The notes: a model not told the origin generated them from the sequence alone. Positions 44,597 through 55,499 are shown, counted from the first letter of the stretch. The stretch: 64,000 bases of DNA from Metellina segmentata (GCA_947359465.1 OX375881.1:31413742-31477741); one strand, 5' to 3'. A program made the numbers and translations.

Positions 44597-44917
44597 TGTT
44601 GAGAATAGGAATGTACCACGTGGGTGTTGTTGAGAGTGGAGCTTCTTGCTGACACTCTCGGCGAGACCACGTGATCGTTCGTAAAGTAATGTGATTCAAA
44701 ACAATTTAAAAGACTTCCTGAATGGCACGGCTTCGGGTGTGAGCTTTCTTGATGAGCTCCCTCCTTGTTCTTGAAACTTGAATTTATGTATCTCAGCGTA
44801 ATATTATCGTTTGTTGTGTTGTGTTGTACCGTTTGTACTGTTTGTTTGATGTCCGAAAATAAATCACAAAAAGACATTCTTGGACTCGATGATTCTTGGA
44901 TTCGATGAATCTTTTCA
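44597..44917 (+). mobile_element. solo LTR with 5-bp TSD
   Basis: 321 bp, begins TGTTGAGAATAGGAATG, ends GAATCTTTTCA, and is flanked by GTTAG on both sides (44592-44596 and 44918-44922). An AATAAA lies at 44858-44863 in the plus orientation. TG...CA ends plus a 5-bp TSD indicate an LTR left after LTR-LTR recombination. The TGTTGAGA start resembles, but the rest differs from, the copia LTR at 29920. Confidence 0.78.
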
Positions 44918-44922
44918 GTTAG

Positions 44923-45551
44923 TTCATGTGTACCATGAGAGGAACAAGATCAAAAGTAGCTTCGCTAGAGCAAGGGGCGAAAATTTTTTTTTACACTGTA
45001 CTCTATCTGTTTTTAAAATTTTCAAAAATAGATAAACCTTTTCATTGTATTCATAAAAATGGATTAATCAAAGTACGCGCAGAGAATTTGTGAAAGTTAA
45101 ACATTGAGTTTTTGGAATTCATGTTTGTATTTCCTAATGGGACGTTATGTAGTAAAGCCAAGAATGTAGGGAATCTGGCTAATAAACTTCAATGTAAGGT
45201 AGTATTCATGAAACAGATGATATATAGGGAGAAATAAAGTTTCTGAGAGTTACTCCATTGCTAAAGGGTTACCGAAAATAATATTTATTAAGGAATTCTG
45301 TAGTGAAAAGATGCATTTTTTATGCGTGATGAGGGATTTATGGTGTAAGACAACAAAACAATCGGAACTGAAGCATTTACTTCCTTTTACCAAAATACTC
45401 TCACATGATTAATTTTTATGTATCCAATCAATAATAATTTTTCAATTCGGAATTCATTCATTGGAATTTTTAATGGTGAAGCAGTGTGTCATTTTTTTTA
45501 TCTAGATGGAGAAAATTGAATGCTCTTAGTACCACAGAAAAATACATCTTA
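44923..45551. other. no recognisable gene
   Basis: AT-rich part of the spacer of the second inverted repeat. Nothing assigned. Confidence 0.5.
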
Positions 45552-46720
45552 TCTTAAAAAGTAGTTTGTCCCGTTAGCTAGACTACGGTTTTATTTTTCT
45601 AAACAATTCCTCCTAACAGGAAAATTCCTCCTGACAGAGGTCCAAAGTCTTACTTTCTGCATTGGCTGCAAAACCAATCTGGCGAATGCGTATTAGTACT
45701 TAAAAGAAAACTGAAAAGAGTATAGGTTCTATATTTTATTTAGTGCTATTTGGTGGATACTATCACTAACTTCTGTTCATCGAGGCATGTGTAAGTGCTT
45801 TTATATTCTTGGATACTAATTCATTAATTTGCAAGATCCTTTTGAATTCGTAGCTAATTAGCGTCATACTCAACTGCTGATTTCAAATTAATTTCAACTA
45901 GACTTTTAACATATTATACCACCATATACCACTAAAAAATTTACATATGTACATATTATAGCCTGATTCATTTGATGTGCGCAGAACAAAGCATTTCATG
46001 CGGAAATTTGCGGAACTAATTGATAGTCTTTTAATTTCAGAATGACTGTGGAATTTTTTCGCCAGTCCATTTTTGACATTTTGGTGATAATTTTGAAACA
46101 AAGAAAAATTATGTTTTTTCAACATATATTTATCATGAAATGGATGAACATTTGTTACCAAATACTGTTTAGAATGTTTTAAATAGTGTTAAAGCGAAAA
46201 TTCTCGAATTATCTGCCAAAGTATACAGCAAAAGAGGAATAAAGTAAACATGCTCATACAACTATTCCTCAGAAATAATTCTTCTTCACTTCAAAGAAAT
46301 CTCTCACTCTGTGATTCAAGATCTACCGAGTACTTCACAAACTAGTTTGAAAACTAGGTATAGAATGCCCCAAAAGATTTTGAAGTCTGTAGTTCCAAGA
46401 TACAAAAATGAACTCTCGTAACTTCATAGAGACAACTAGTCAAAGAGAATTGTCAATGGCTTCTGAAGTAAATTACTAAAGTCAGGTGTACGATATTCTA
46501 CAAATTGTCAGAGAGCTCTTTGTTGCTTTTCTGGAAGAGGTACGTACAATTATAATAACGATCGGTGTCTTAGTAAAAAGTCAATACAATTATCTAAAAA
46601 TCAAGTACTTGGGCTAATAGTTGTTGCTAATCTTTCTATGCGCCCCCCCCCCCAATATATAATTATATAAACAACTTCAAGAATATTAACTCTGATTTGT
46701 ATTCTCCATATCACAAATTA
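45552..46720 (-). repeat. right arm of second, diverged inverted repeat
   Basis: Reverse-complement partner of 42690-44232. The minus strand holds an 87-codon frame (45898-46161). In both arms a region equivalent to INE-VPKKLKACKHMYL... up to STNTHSPDWFCSQ stays partly open and conserved, hinting at a decayed protein-coding element of unknown type. Confidence 0.82.
46646..46658. repeat. poly-C run
   Basis: A homopolymer of about 12 C after CTATGCG, at the far end of the second inverted repeat. The mirrored position in the left arm has only GGGGCG, so the run expanded in one arm. Confidence 0.85.
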
Positions 46721-48419
46721 AATAACCTAAATGGTTGTTATATTCTGTTCTGGGATCATTATATTGGAAACTTCAGTTGTAGCACAACTAGTCACTTAGC
46801 AACTGCTCTGTTGTACGGTTAAGTACAATCAATGAACAATCCTTCAGACTGATTTTTGTCGAAAGAATAAAGATAGAAAATCTGAACTACAACTATAATG
46901 AGGGGCTGTAAAGGCGCTGAACAAAAAAAGATACTGGAAATTTTTTTCCAGAAATATATAAATCTGAGCAAATTGTTTAGTATTTCTTTGGTACCTTTGC
47001 TTGTACTAATGAGAGTAAAAATTGGTCAAAATCCTGGTCCATCATCGACACTGTCGTTCCATAGAATTTCTTTTTGCCAAGTAATTAGTAGATTTAACTA
47101 CTAGGGAAGTTTATAATGTACAAGGTATCCTTAAAGCTGAGTTTGTTGTTTTGATAGATGTGACCAAACATCAAACATGGAATATTAACTATAGAAACAC
47201 CACTCGTAGATTTTTTAGAAATGCTTAGAAGTCTGATGAAATAAGTGATATTAATATAATCAAGCTCTACCAAGTCATACGAGTATTAGAATGTTTAAGT
47301 TCCAGTTTCCAGACAAACTGATAAGTTTTACGAATCGTAGTTGGCGCCTAAAACTAAGCTATCACCTGATCTACTGCGCAAGCGCTGTAGAACAGATGAC
47401 TAAACTAAAACTGAAACTAAGCTAAAACTAAACAAAACTAAATTAAACTAAAACTAAACCCAAAACTTAACTAAAAAAACTAAAACTAAAAACTACGCAG
47501 ATGAATTACGTTTTAACATTCTCCCACCCTCGAAACCCGGCAGGACATTTCAAAGAACCTAAAAGTGACAGAATGTGTGAAGGGACAGCACAATAATATG
47601 AAAAGTACATAAATAATCTAATCAAAATAGAAAGTAATAATATAAAAAACACATAAATGAATACAATATAAATTTAGAATAGATGTTTAAAAATTGGCAA
47701 CTGTCCAATGGTAATCTACAAATTTTAGTGACTGGATGTTTTAAAATGCCAGTGATAGATTTTAATGTCACTACTCTGACCCTTTGATCCTTGAGTGCAC
47801 CTCGAGTTCACGACCAATTTTCTATTTTAACGGAGGTAATAATTCAGTTTTTACAAGAACCAATTCTCCAACTATGCAAAGTGGACAAATTTCTTTAAAT
47901 TCAGCACACTTCTGCATCCAACTAGTAACTAAAAGCATTAAATGTACACCAAATCTGTATTTAATCACTCAAAGCCTTGACACAATAATTTTATCCACTT
48001 ATTATGCGAAAATGACGTGTAGAAATCGTATTCGAAAAATAAACCAAGTGACAGCACGCACGAGAAACGCGTAAAGCCGCCGTAACGCTGCCGTCACCTA
48101 CATTACCTTTGACAGAAGAAAGCCTCTTATAAGTGACGTAAAATTATTATAATAATAGCATCATGGAAACAACAAACCATTTTAGGGAACATCTTAGAAT
48201 TTATATTCATCATTAAATATATTCTTTATTCGTGCTATTATTCCGCAATCGAAGTAGTAGGGATTCAGCATTAAATATATTTTATATCTTTACCTTCCGA
48301 GAAGATGTACAGACACGTATAGTTCTACCTGCAGTTTTCCTTGCATGACTACCTACTAACCAATTTTGCCCTTCTTGCTAATTCAATTTCTCTTAAGGAT
48401 TCGAATCTAAGGGATAGAA
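46721..48419. other. no recognised gene
   Basis: Contains a CTAAAA-rich low-complexity stretch (47395-47500). A 68-codon frame (46898-47104) carries a QNPGP word but lacks the D-x-E of a 2A-like peptide. A 96-codon frame (47784-48074) has no resemblance. Confidence 0.45.
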
Positions 48420-48880
48420 TCTTTCAAATAATTTTAGTTCCAGTAAAGGAACAATAGAATCTTCGCAAAGGATTTTTATCTTAGGAAACGAGCAATAAAA
48501 TATTTCCAAAGGGTTCCAATGTAAGGAAAGGAACAATATAATATTTCCAAAAGATTTTAATATAAGAAAACGAGCAATTATGTTTTAAAATAATTATGAT
48601 CTTATTGAATGATCAATAGAGAATCTTTCCATATTATTATAATCTAAGGAAATGAGTACAATAGAATCTTTCCATATTATTATAATCTAAGGAAATGAGT
48701 ACAATAGAATCTTTCCATATTATTATAATCTAAGGAAATGAGTACAATAGAATCTTTCAAAAAATATTATTATAATCTAAGGAAATGAGTACAATAGAAT
48801 CTTTCCATATTATTATAATCTAAGGAAATGAGTACAATAGAATCTTTCAAAAAATATTATGTTCTAAGAAAACCAATAGA
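48420..48880. repeat. minisatellite array with a 43-bp amplified core
   Basis: Degenerate units of the GAATNTTTCCAAAGGATTCT family, then five near-identical ~43-bp units (AATGAGTACAATAGAATCTT with TCCATATTATTATAATCTAAGG) between about 48600 and 48850. Two of them carry the CAAAAAATATTAT variant. Confidence 0.85.
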
Positions 48881-49255
48881 ATTTTTCTTAAGAATCCGTG
48901 GATTCTTTCAAACTATAGATGTGGTTGCTATGAGTGTGCTATGGATTAAAGGCAACACTACAGTATTCGAAAATCTCGCAATTCTCCTTGGTTCACGCAT
49001 AGTAAGAGATATGTTTATGCATTCGTAGGGGTAAATGTTTTCAAAAGGGAAGTATTTATATAATTCTGTTCATTTCTTCTTTCACATTTTGAACTACTTT
49101 ACTACGAGAATCTCGAGATAATTCAACTTCAAAGTATAAGATGGTTCGAAGATGGTTTGTCAATTGCAAATCTTGCCATAACACTCGGAGCGTTGAAAGA
49201 TTTCCGAGCAAGTAGTGTTGCTTTGTCAACACGCTAAATGACCAAATAATCACAT

Positions 49256-49990
49256 CTTTCTAAAGAATCCATGGTTCCTTTGAAATTTTAGAAATATTCT
49301 ATTGCTCCATTCCTTAGAACATAATTTATCTTTGAATGATGCTCTTGATCATTTGCTTGGAATACCTCGTGAGAAGATTCTATTAATTCTTTCATAAAAA
49401 AATATTTAGAAAAAATTCTATTGTTCTTTTCATTAAAATAAAATCCTTTTTGTAAATATTCAATTGCTCATTTCCTTAGATTAGAATCGCTTGGAGACAT
49501 TATATATATTGCTCATTTCATTAAAATATATTCCTTTGAAAATATTAGATTATTTATTTTCTTAAAATGGAATTTTTTGAAAAAAATTCAAGAAAAAGGT
49601 CATGGATTCAAAGAATAATAACATGTTTCTAAAGAATCCATGGATTCTTTGAAAATTTTTAAAGATTCTATTGCTCCACTCCTTAAAACATAATCTTTCT
49701 TTGGAACGATGCTATTGGTCATTTGATTGGAATATCTCGTGGTAAGATTCTATTAGCTTTCTTCTCAAAGTAAATATTTCGGAAAAATTCTATCGTTCCT
49801 TTCATTAAAATATAATTTTTTTTTTGTAAATATTCAATGGCTCATTTCCTTAGATTAAGATCACTTGGAAACATTATAAGTTGCTCATTTCATTAAAATA
49901 GAATCCTTTGAAAATATTAGATCGCTTCTTTCCTTAGAAGATAATTTTTTTAAAAACGATTCAAGGAAAAGCTCAAGAAGGTATTGATGA
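49256..49990 (+). repeat. ~369-bp tandem duplication of inverted minisatellite-type units
   Basis: AAAGAATCCATGG occurs at 49263 and 49632. Ordered words ATTCTATTGCTCCA, CTTGGAATACCTCGTG/TTGGAATATCTCGTGG and AATATTCAATTGCTCATTTCCTTAGATTA recur in both halves at about 85 percent. The words are the reverse complement of the dispersed minisatellite family. Confidence 0.8.
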
Positions 49991-50165
49991 GAAACCACGC
50001 AGGGAAGACCAGATTGCAAGGTGGAATTGTATCATTACCCTGAGGGGTAACAATAAATTATATTGCTTAACTTCAAAAGAACGATAAAATACTCGGAATA
50101 ATTAACCCTAATGTAGTCAAATACTGTCCATGAATTGACAAATAAAATCCACAAAGCACTTCGAA

Positions 50166-50230
50166 AGGTAGGTAGGTATTTTAATTAACGTCGTACGGAA
50201 GCAACATAATGGGCTATTGACATTCCTTCC
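50166..50230 (-). mobile_element. SINE-A 3' fragment
   Basis: GGTAGGTATTTTAATTAACGTCGTACGG then CAACATAATGGGCTATTGAC: only the terminal ~55 bp of SINE-A, inverse orientation. Confidence 0.7.
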
Positions 50231-50280
50231 TGGATGCATTTCTCTTTTCTGTGTCAGTAAAACTTTCATTGTGTAGGCAT

Positions 50281-50934
50281 TAGGGTGGGCCGAAAAAAGT
50301 TTTTTTTTTGCTATTACATTCTAATAGTATGGAAAAGTTGGCTCCTGTATTAAAACTATCGTGTTAAAAATTTCATCACGTTTTATTGATATCTTTTGCC
50401 TCTCCAAGGGGTTCGAACTCTCTAAAAAGATCACAAATCGGGCATTTTTGATAAAAAAATGTTTACAATTACGTTCTAATAGCGCGCAAAAGTAAACTAA
50501 TACATTCACGGTAAACAAATTGTTGCCTCACCAATGGGGCCAAATAGCCGAAAAAACTTATTAACAGTTTTTACCGTAAATTCTAAAGTCGACATTTTGC
50601 AAAAATGTCATTTTTTCAGTTTTTTTTCTATTTATATGTACTGAAATATGTACTGAAAGAAAATATGAACTGATCTAAACACATTTTTTTACTGTTAATA
50701 TTGAATGTATTAGCTTACTTTTGCGCTCTATTAGAACGTAATTGTAAACATTAAAATTTTTTTTATTAAAAATACCCGAATTTTGATCTTTTTGGAGGGT
50801 TTGAACCCCTTGGGAAAGCAAAAGATATCAATAAATCGGGATGAAAGTTTTTACACGGAAGTTTTACTGCAGGAGCTAACTTTTCCGCCTAGTAGAATGT
50901 GATAGCGAAAAGAACCTTTTTTCAGCCCATCCTA
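50281..50934. mobile_element. MITE with ~250-bp terminal inverted repeats
   Basis: Starts TAGGGTGGGCCGAAAAAAGT and ends with the inverse TTTTTTCAGCCCATCCTA. Mirrored internal words include ATTACATTCTAATAG, CAAGGGGTTCGAA, GTTTACAATTACGTTCTAATA and TTACTTTTGCG. No coding content. The TSD is short and ambiguous (TA or TTA-like), so the superfamily is open. Confidence 0.82.
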
Positions 50935-51620
50935 GTGTGTATGTCTATGACTTGATACTGTATGACTAGTATCAGACGCAGGCATGGCCAAATATGGCCC
51001 GTGCGTCATAAAACCAACCAATCCCTTTCAACCCAGTAATATGTAATGAACGAATGAGGAATACCAAATGGGAACACAATACACTCCGTATTTACCGTTA
51101 CATTTAAGTCTCGTTCTCTCTTGTTCCGATCTTCCGATTTTACCCAATGCCATAAATTTATCAAAGGAAATCGTTTACTCCATATTAAAAATTCAAGTTC
51201 GGAATTGTAATACATGTGTGCTCTGAATGAAGTTAGGTAGAGAGCAGTCTGTTGAAGGGAATCACTTCTCGGCCATTATCTGCGTGAATCGGATAATTTG
51301 TAAGTGAATAATGGCTGCTTGCATTCACTTCTCGCTACATTCGATTCAAATTAACTCAACGAGTTGCAGACTATCCCTTTGAAGTTGATTTAACAGCTCT
51401 AGCGCCTCTCATGGCAAGTACGCGAAGTAAATATTCCAGCCATAGCCGTTCTCGAAGTATTGGCTGGCTACGTACGAAACTCTAACCAATCACATACTGG
51501 TGGATGATTTGGTACACTTTATGGAGGGTACACTTTAAATGTGTCGTCGCCTCATATGTCCTCACATTAAGTTCAACTTTATGGGGTTATCTTAAGTATG
51601 CGAATTCGGGGTGCGTTCTA
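50935..51620. other. no recognised gene; tiny SINE remnant
   Basis: About 51530-51590 resembles a piece of the SINE-A body (CACTTTAAATGTGTCGTCGCC...CCTCACATTAAG). Otherwise nothing assigned. Confidence 0.4.
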
Positions 51621-51623
51621 AGG

Positions 51624-52221
51624 CAGGGGGTGGTTAACCTTTTGCATACGATGCTTCAATTGTTCCCATATAAGAGTTCAGATACGCTTTTGAATGCGTG
51701 AGTTTACTATAATCTAATTTTAGATATTCTAGGGATGCTCTTTTACTTTTTCAAATATGTCTGATACACTTGTTTTACCATGCAATGACTCCAAACTAGC
51801 GAGTTCTTGAAAATATTAAATTATAATTAATTTCTCTTATAAAAAAATTCTTAACTGGGCTGAATCACATGTCCGTCGATTCATCCAAAGCTAGAGAAAA
51901 GAAAGTATAGGAATAGACAAGGACTTCCAATTGATGAGATACACCATGAGAGAATTCCTCGATACATCTGGTAGCCGTCTGCCTTGATATAGCAATTTCA
52001 TCTGCTTCAATTTCAATACCTTTATTACCAACATGGCGTGCAAATATTTGGAGACAGGATTTAACAATTTCTGAATTCTGAACAATTGAACTGAGAGCAC
52101 TCGGGTGTTCAAAATATGAAGATGGATTCAGTTAAGGCGCCTACTTCAAACGAATACGCAGGCTTAAAGTTGCAGTGCGCCACTTGTAATCATCCAATGC
52201 GCCACAGGTAGGCCACCCCTG
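51624..52221 (-). mobile_element. hAT-4 internal-deletion derivative
   Basis: Ends CAGGGGGTGGTTAACC and, inverse, CAGGGGTGGCCTACCTGTGG. The flanking 8-bp target duplications are TTCTAAGG (51616-51623) and ATCTAAGG (52222-52229), one mismatch. The minus strand retains a transposase slice: HVGNKGIEIEADEIAISRQT, then SHQLEVL and, after a frameshift, FSLALDESTD. This is the upstream part of the hAT catalytic domain of BED-type elements. At 598 bp it is non-autonomous. Confidence 0.78.
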
Positions 52222-52229
52222 ATCTAAGG

Positions 52230-52394
52230 TATCGTTCTCGTCATCTGACCGTGGTTCAAAATGAAGAGGTGTTGTCCTTGGAAGGTAATTGAACTTACGT
52301 CGCACTGTAGAAACACAGCGGGTTATCGGTGACGATTCGGGTAAAGTAAGGTAAGGTAATTTTAATCAACGTCGTACTAGAGCAACACAGCGGG
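52230..52394. mobile_element. SINE-A fragments in opposite orientations
   Basis: A plus-strand body piece (CTCGTCATCTGACCGTGGTTC) is followed by two minus-strand tail pieces (GGTAATTGAACTTACGTCGC and GGTAATTTTAATCAACGTCG). A (TA)n run follows at 52395-52416. Confidence 0.65.
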
Positions 52395-52474
52395 ATATAT
52401 ATATATATATATATGCCGATTGGATCTCTTCGACTTTTGATTTTGTTTTAATAAATAATTATATTTATATTTTT

Positions 52475-52735
52475 TGGTTTGCGAAGAAAACCACCACACG
52501 GGCAATGTGACCTCCACAAAAAGAACTGTCCAGGCAACTCCCATTTAACTCCACTCCAACATCCATCCATCGCAAACCAAATTAGAGAGAATTGACTCGG
52601 TATGTCTGTTATCCAATAGGCTACGAACTTCTATTTGGTTTGCGAAGCAAACCAATAACCCCACAAAAGCAACTGACAAGGGCAACGCCGGGCTAGTCAC
52701 GCAGTGGCTAGTGATGTATATATGCAATGTGCTCT
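52475..52735 (+). mobile_element. possible Helitron-like 3' terminus, two tandem copies
   Basis: TTTGGTTTGCGAAG-AAACCA with its palindromic form TTGGTTTGC-GAA-GCAAACCAA occurs at about 52478 and 52643. The second copy is followed by CAACTGACAAGGGCAACGCC GGGCTAGTCACGCAGTGGCTAGT, whose CTAGT end after GC-rich hairpins is reminiscent of Helitron termini. No 5' TC end or Rep/helicase sequence was found. Confidence 0.35.
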
Positions 52736-52739
52736 AACA

Positions 52740-53561
52740 TTCTATGTAGACATGTCACGTCGGTGGCATACTCCTCCAACCACACTTATTTAAACTGCTA
52801 CAGTGTCTCACAACACTATGCGCTGGAATGTATGTTGGTGTGTTTGTTAGAAACTTGTGCCCATAAAATCCAACCAACAAACCTATTCCAAAAGCTGTTG
52901 ATCGATGAAAATTTCCGTCGCCAATTTGGCAATGGGACCGAGCGGTGTTCTTGTTACACCTTAAGTTGCAAATGCTTTGAAAGCAAAGGCGTCCACCGAA
53001 AGGAAAACAGAAACACCAATTAATTTTGCAGACTCCCAACTTGCAAAAAGTTGCAATAGCTACTTTAGACATGCATAAGGACCCCCACTTCTTTTCCATG
53101 AAAACAAAAGCCGACAAAAGTCACGAAAACACTCCATGTGTTAAAAGCCACAAAAGACCGGATCCGTTCAAAGCCCATCATCTGCGACACGCTTTCGGAA
53201 AAGGTGGTGCCATGAAAGATTCAAAATCGTCACGAGCGGTAATTTGCGGCGGAAGAGTGCGAAATAAACCGTTGATGGGCCCCTTCCCACCATCGGATGC
53301 ACACTTGGGAAAAGTTTGAATAATTCCGCTTGTGGGGCGAAGACGGTGTCTGCCATCGAAGATGAATGTTCCTTGTTTGTGGTACTGGAAAATTGATGTG
53401 AGTGGTGGAGAGAAATACTCGCGTTAGGCACTTGGGAAAGTGTGCGTTCGCTCGTTTCGCGTCGATGTGAGTTGGAATTTAAAAACCCGAGGGTACATTG
53501 GAATGGTAGACAATCGTCGTCAGTGGGGAGATGCTCTTTCCTCTGAAATTCTTGGTTCCAG
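52740..53561. other. unassigned, less AT-rich sequence
   Basis: Holds overlapping open frames on both strands (plus 52727-53023 and 53026-53319; minus 52755-53117), none with a resemblance I can name. Composition is more balanced than the flanks, so it may be single-copy host sequence. I see no splice or promoter evidence strong enough for a gene call. Confidence 0.35.
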
Positions 53562-54594
53562 GTAAAACAGGAGAGAGACAGAGAGAGAGAGTGATAGAGA
53601 GAAAGAGAGTGATAGAGAGAAAGAGAGTGATAGAGATAAAGAGAGTGATAGAGATAAAGAGAGTGATAGAGAGAAAGAGAGTGATAGAGAGAAAGAGAGT
53701 GATAGAGAGAAAGAGAGTGAGAGAGAAAGAGAGAGTGAAAGAGAGAGTGATAGAGAGAGTGTGAGAGAGTGTGTGTGAGAAAGATAGAGAGAAAGAGTGA
53801 GAGAGAGTGAGAGAGAGTGAGAGAGAAAGAGAGTGAGAGAGAAAGAGAGAGAGTGAGGTAGAGTGTTTGTAAGAGAGAGAGTGAGAGAGAGTGAGATAGA
53901 GTGTTTGTAAGAGAGAGAGAGTGTTAGAGAGAAAAGAGAGAGTGTTAGAGAGAGAAAGAGAAAGAGAGAGTGAGAGAGACAAAGACAGAGAGAAAAAATG
54001 AGAGAAAGTGAGAGAAAGTGAGAGAGAGTGTGTGAGAAAGAGAGAGTGAAAGAGAGAGAGAGAGAGTGTGTGAGATAGAGAGAGTGTTATAGAGAGAAAA
54101 AGAGAGATAGTGAAGAGAGAGAGTATGAGATAGAGAGAGTGTTAGAGAGAGAAAAAGAGAGAGAGAGTGAAAGAGAGAGAGGAGAGTGTGAGATAGAGAG
54201 AGTGTTAGAGAGAGAGAGAGTGAGAGAGACAAAGACAGAGATAAAAATGAGAGAAAGTGTGAGAGAGAGTGAGAGAGTGTGTGAGAAAGAGAGAGTGAAA
54301 GAGAGAGAGTGTGTGAGATAGAGAGAGTGTTATAGAGAGAAAAAGAGAGAGAGAGTGAAAGAGAGAGAGAGTATGAGATAGAGAGAGTGTTAGAGAGAGA
54401 AAAAGAGAGAGAGGAGAGTGTAAGATAGAGAGAGTGTTAGAGAGAGAAAAAAGAGAGAGTGAAAGAGAGAGAGAGCGTGAGATAGAGAGAGTGTGTGAGA
54501 GAGAGTGAGAAACAAAGAGCGTGAGAAAGAAAGAGAGAGAGAGAGTGTGAGAGAAAGAAAGAGAGAGTGTGTGTGAGAGAGTGTGAGAGAGAGC
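53562..54594. repeat. 1-kb GA-rich purine-strand tract with long-period structure
   Basis: Almost pure purine on the plus strand, built from (GA)n with periodic T (GAGAGTGATAGAGAGAAA units at 53586-53720). The marker GAGAGACAAAGACAGAGA occurs at about 53973 and 54223, a spacing of 250 bp, and surrounding blocks repeat in the same order, showing higher-order duplication. Open frames such as SLSLSLTLSLSHTLS on the minus strand are artefacts of the repeat. Confidence 0.95.
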
Positions 54595-54632
54595 TCTTAC
54601 ATTATTCACATAAAATTCTCGTTTTATTCTTA

Positions 54633-54921
54633 AAGGTAAGTATGTTAATTAAAGTCACACTGGAGCAACGTAACAAGCCATTGACGAGGGTCCGGGGTCA
54701 ATCCCAAGGATAAAGATATTGAGGACAACACCATGTAATATTTAAACACGGTCAGATGACGACACAACACTTGAACTGGCACCCCACTCTCCAAACTTCC
54801 ACACCACGTCGACGTGGAGACATTTGAGGCCACGACAGATTTCACGAGCACCAGCTTCTCTCGTACACGACGGTCTTTTGTTGGATTCGAACTCATGGCT
54901 ACCGCGTCCCATACTATTTGG
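54633..54921 (-). mobile_element. SINE-A copy, head type 2, minus strand
   Basis: Tail GTTAATTAAAGTCACACTGGAG, body inverse through TCAGATGACGACACAACAC and ACGACAGATTTCACG, head with GGATTCGAACTCATGG. Confidence 0.75.
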
Positions 54922-54924
54922 AAG

Positions 54925-55178
54925 AGCAGAGGATAAGCAGCGGGAGGGCCAGGTAAAGATCCAGTACTCAGGGCTGGTACACGCTAAAACTTCATATCCT
55001 CAAATGTCTTCCCGTTGGCGTGTAAGTTTGTGGGATGGTGTGCTTGCTCAGGTGTTCACCTCGTCATCTGACCGTGGTTCCAAATTACGTGAGGTTGTCC
55101 TTCCCTTCAGGATTGATCCAGGACCGTCTGCAATAGCCCGTTGTGTTGCTCCAACGCGCCCTCTTACCTATCTTAAGG
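54925..55178 (+). mobile_element. SINE-A copy, plus strand, degenerate head
   Basis: Head AGAGCAGAGGATAAGCAGCGGG, body ATCCTCAAATGTCTTCCCG...TCGTCATCTGACCGTGG...GGACCGTCTGCAATAGCCCG, end GCGCCCTCTTACC. It is head-to-head with the previous copy. Confidence 0.7.
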
Positions 55179-55179
55179 G

Positions 55180-55497
55180 TAGGTAGTTAATTGATGTCAA
55201 ACTGGGGTAACAGAACGCGATATTGTTGACCACGCGGGATCAATCCTGAAGGTAAAGATTCACGAACAATGACTTGTAATTTTGAACCACGGACATGTGT
55301 CGAGGTGAACATTTGAGCTGGATGCCCACTCTCCAAACTTCCACACCATTCCAACTTGAGGACGTTTTAAGACTACAACGGATTTAAAGTGCACCAGCCA
55401 CCGCGTACTCGATGGTCTTTTGCTGGAACTAGTTTCGAACTCGCAACCCTACGGGTGCTAATCCGCTAATCATCCGACCCGGACTACCTCGTCCCAG
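55180..55497 (-). mobile_element. full-length SINE-A, head type 2, minus strand
   Basis: Best-preserved type-2 head in the window. On the minus strand it reads TGGGACGAGGTAGTCCGGG, then GATTAGCGGATTAGCACCC, then the B-box GAGTTCGAAACTAG. The full body follows and the tail ends near GACATCAATTAACTACC. Confidence 0.82.
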
Positions 55498-55499
55498 AT

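Noticed and set aside
44593..44877. 94-codon minus-strand frame
   Set aside because: It lies entirely within, and antisense to, the solo LTR.
46898..47104. 68-codon frame with VKIGQNPGPSS, suggesting a LINE or 2A-like peptide
   Set aside because: The D-x-E part of a 2A-like motif is missing and no endonuclease or reverse transcriptase follows.
47336..47360. TTGGCGCC word resembling a tRNA-Lys primer-binding site
   Set aside because: No LTR ends in front of it and no retroelement frame behind it; the match is only about 8 bases.
52727..53319. Adjacent open frames on both strands in a less AT-rich segment
   Set aside because: No recognisable domain, codon pattern, splice site or promoter; recorded only as unassigned sequence.
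53479..54609. Long minus-strand frames rich in Ser-Leu (up to 167 codons)
   Set aside because: They arise from the GA/CT microsatellite, which has no stops in some frames; there is no domain or complexity.
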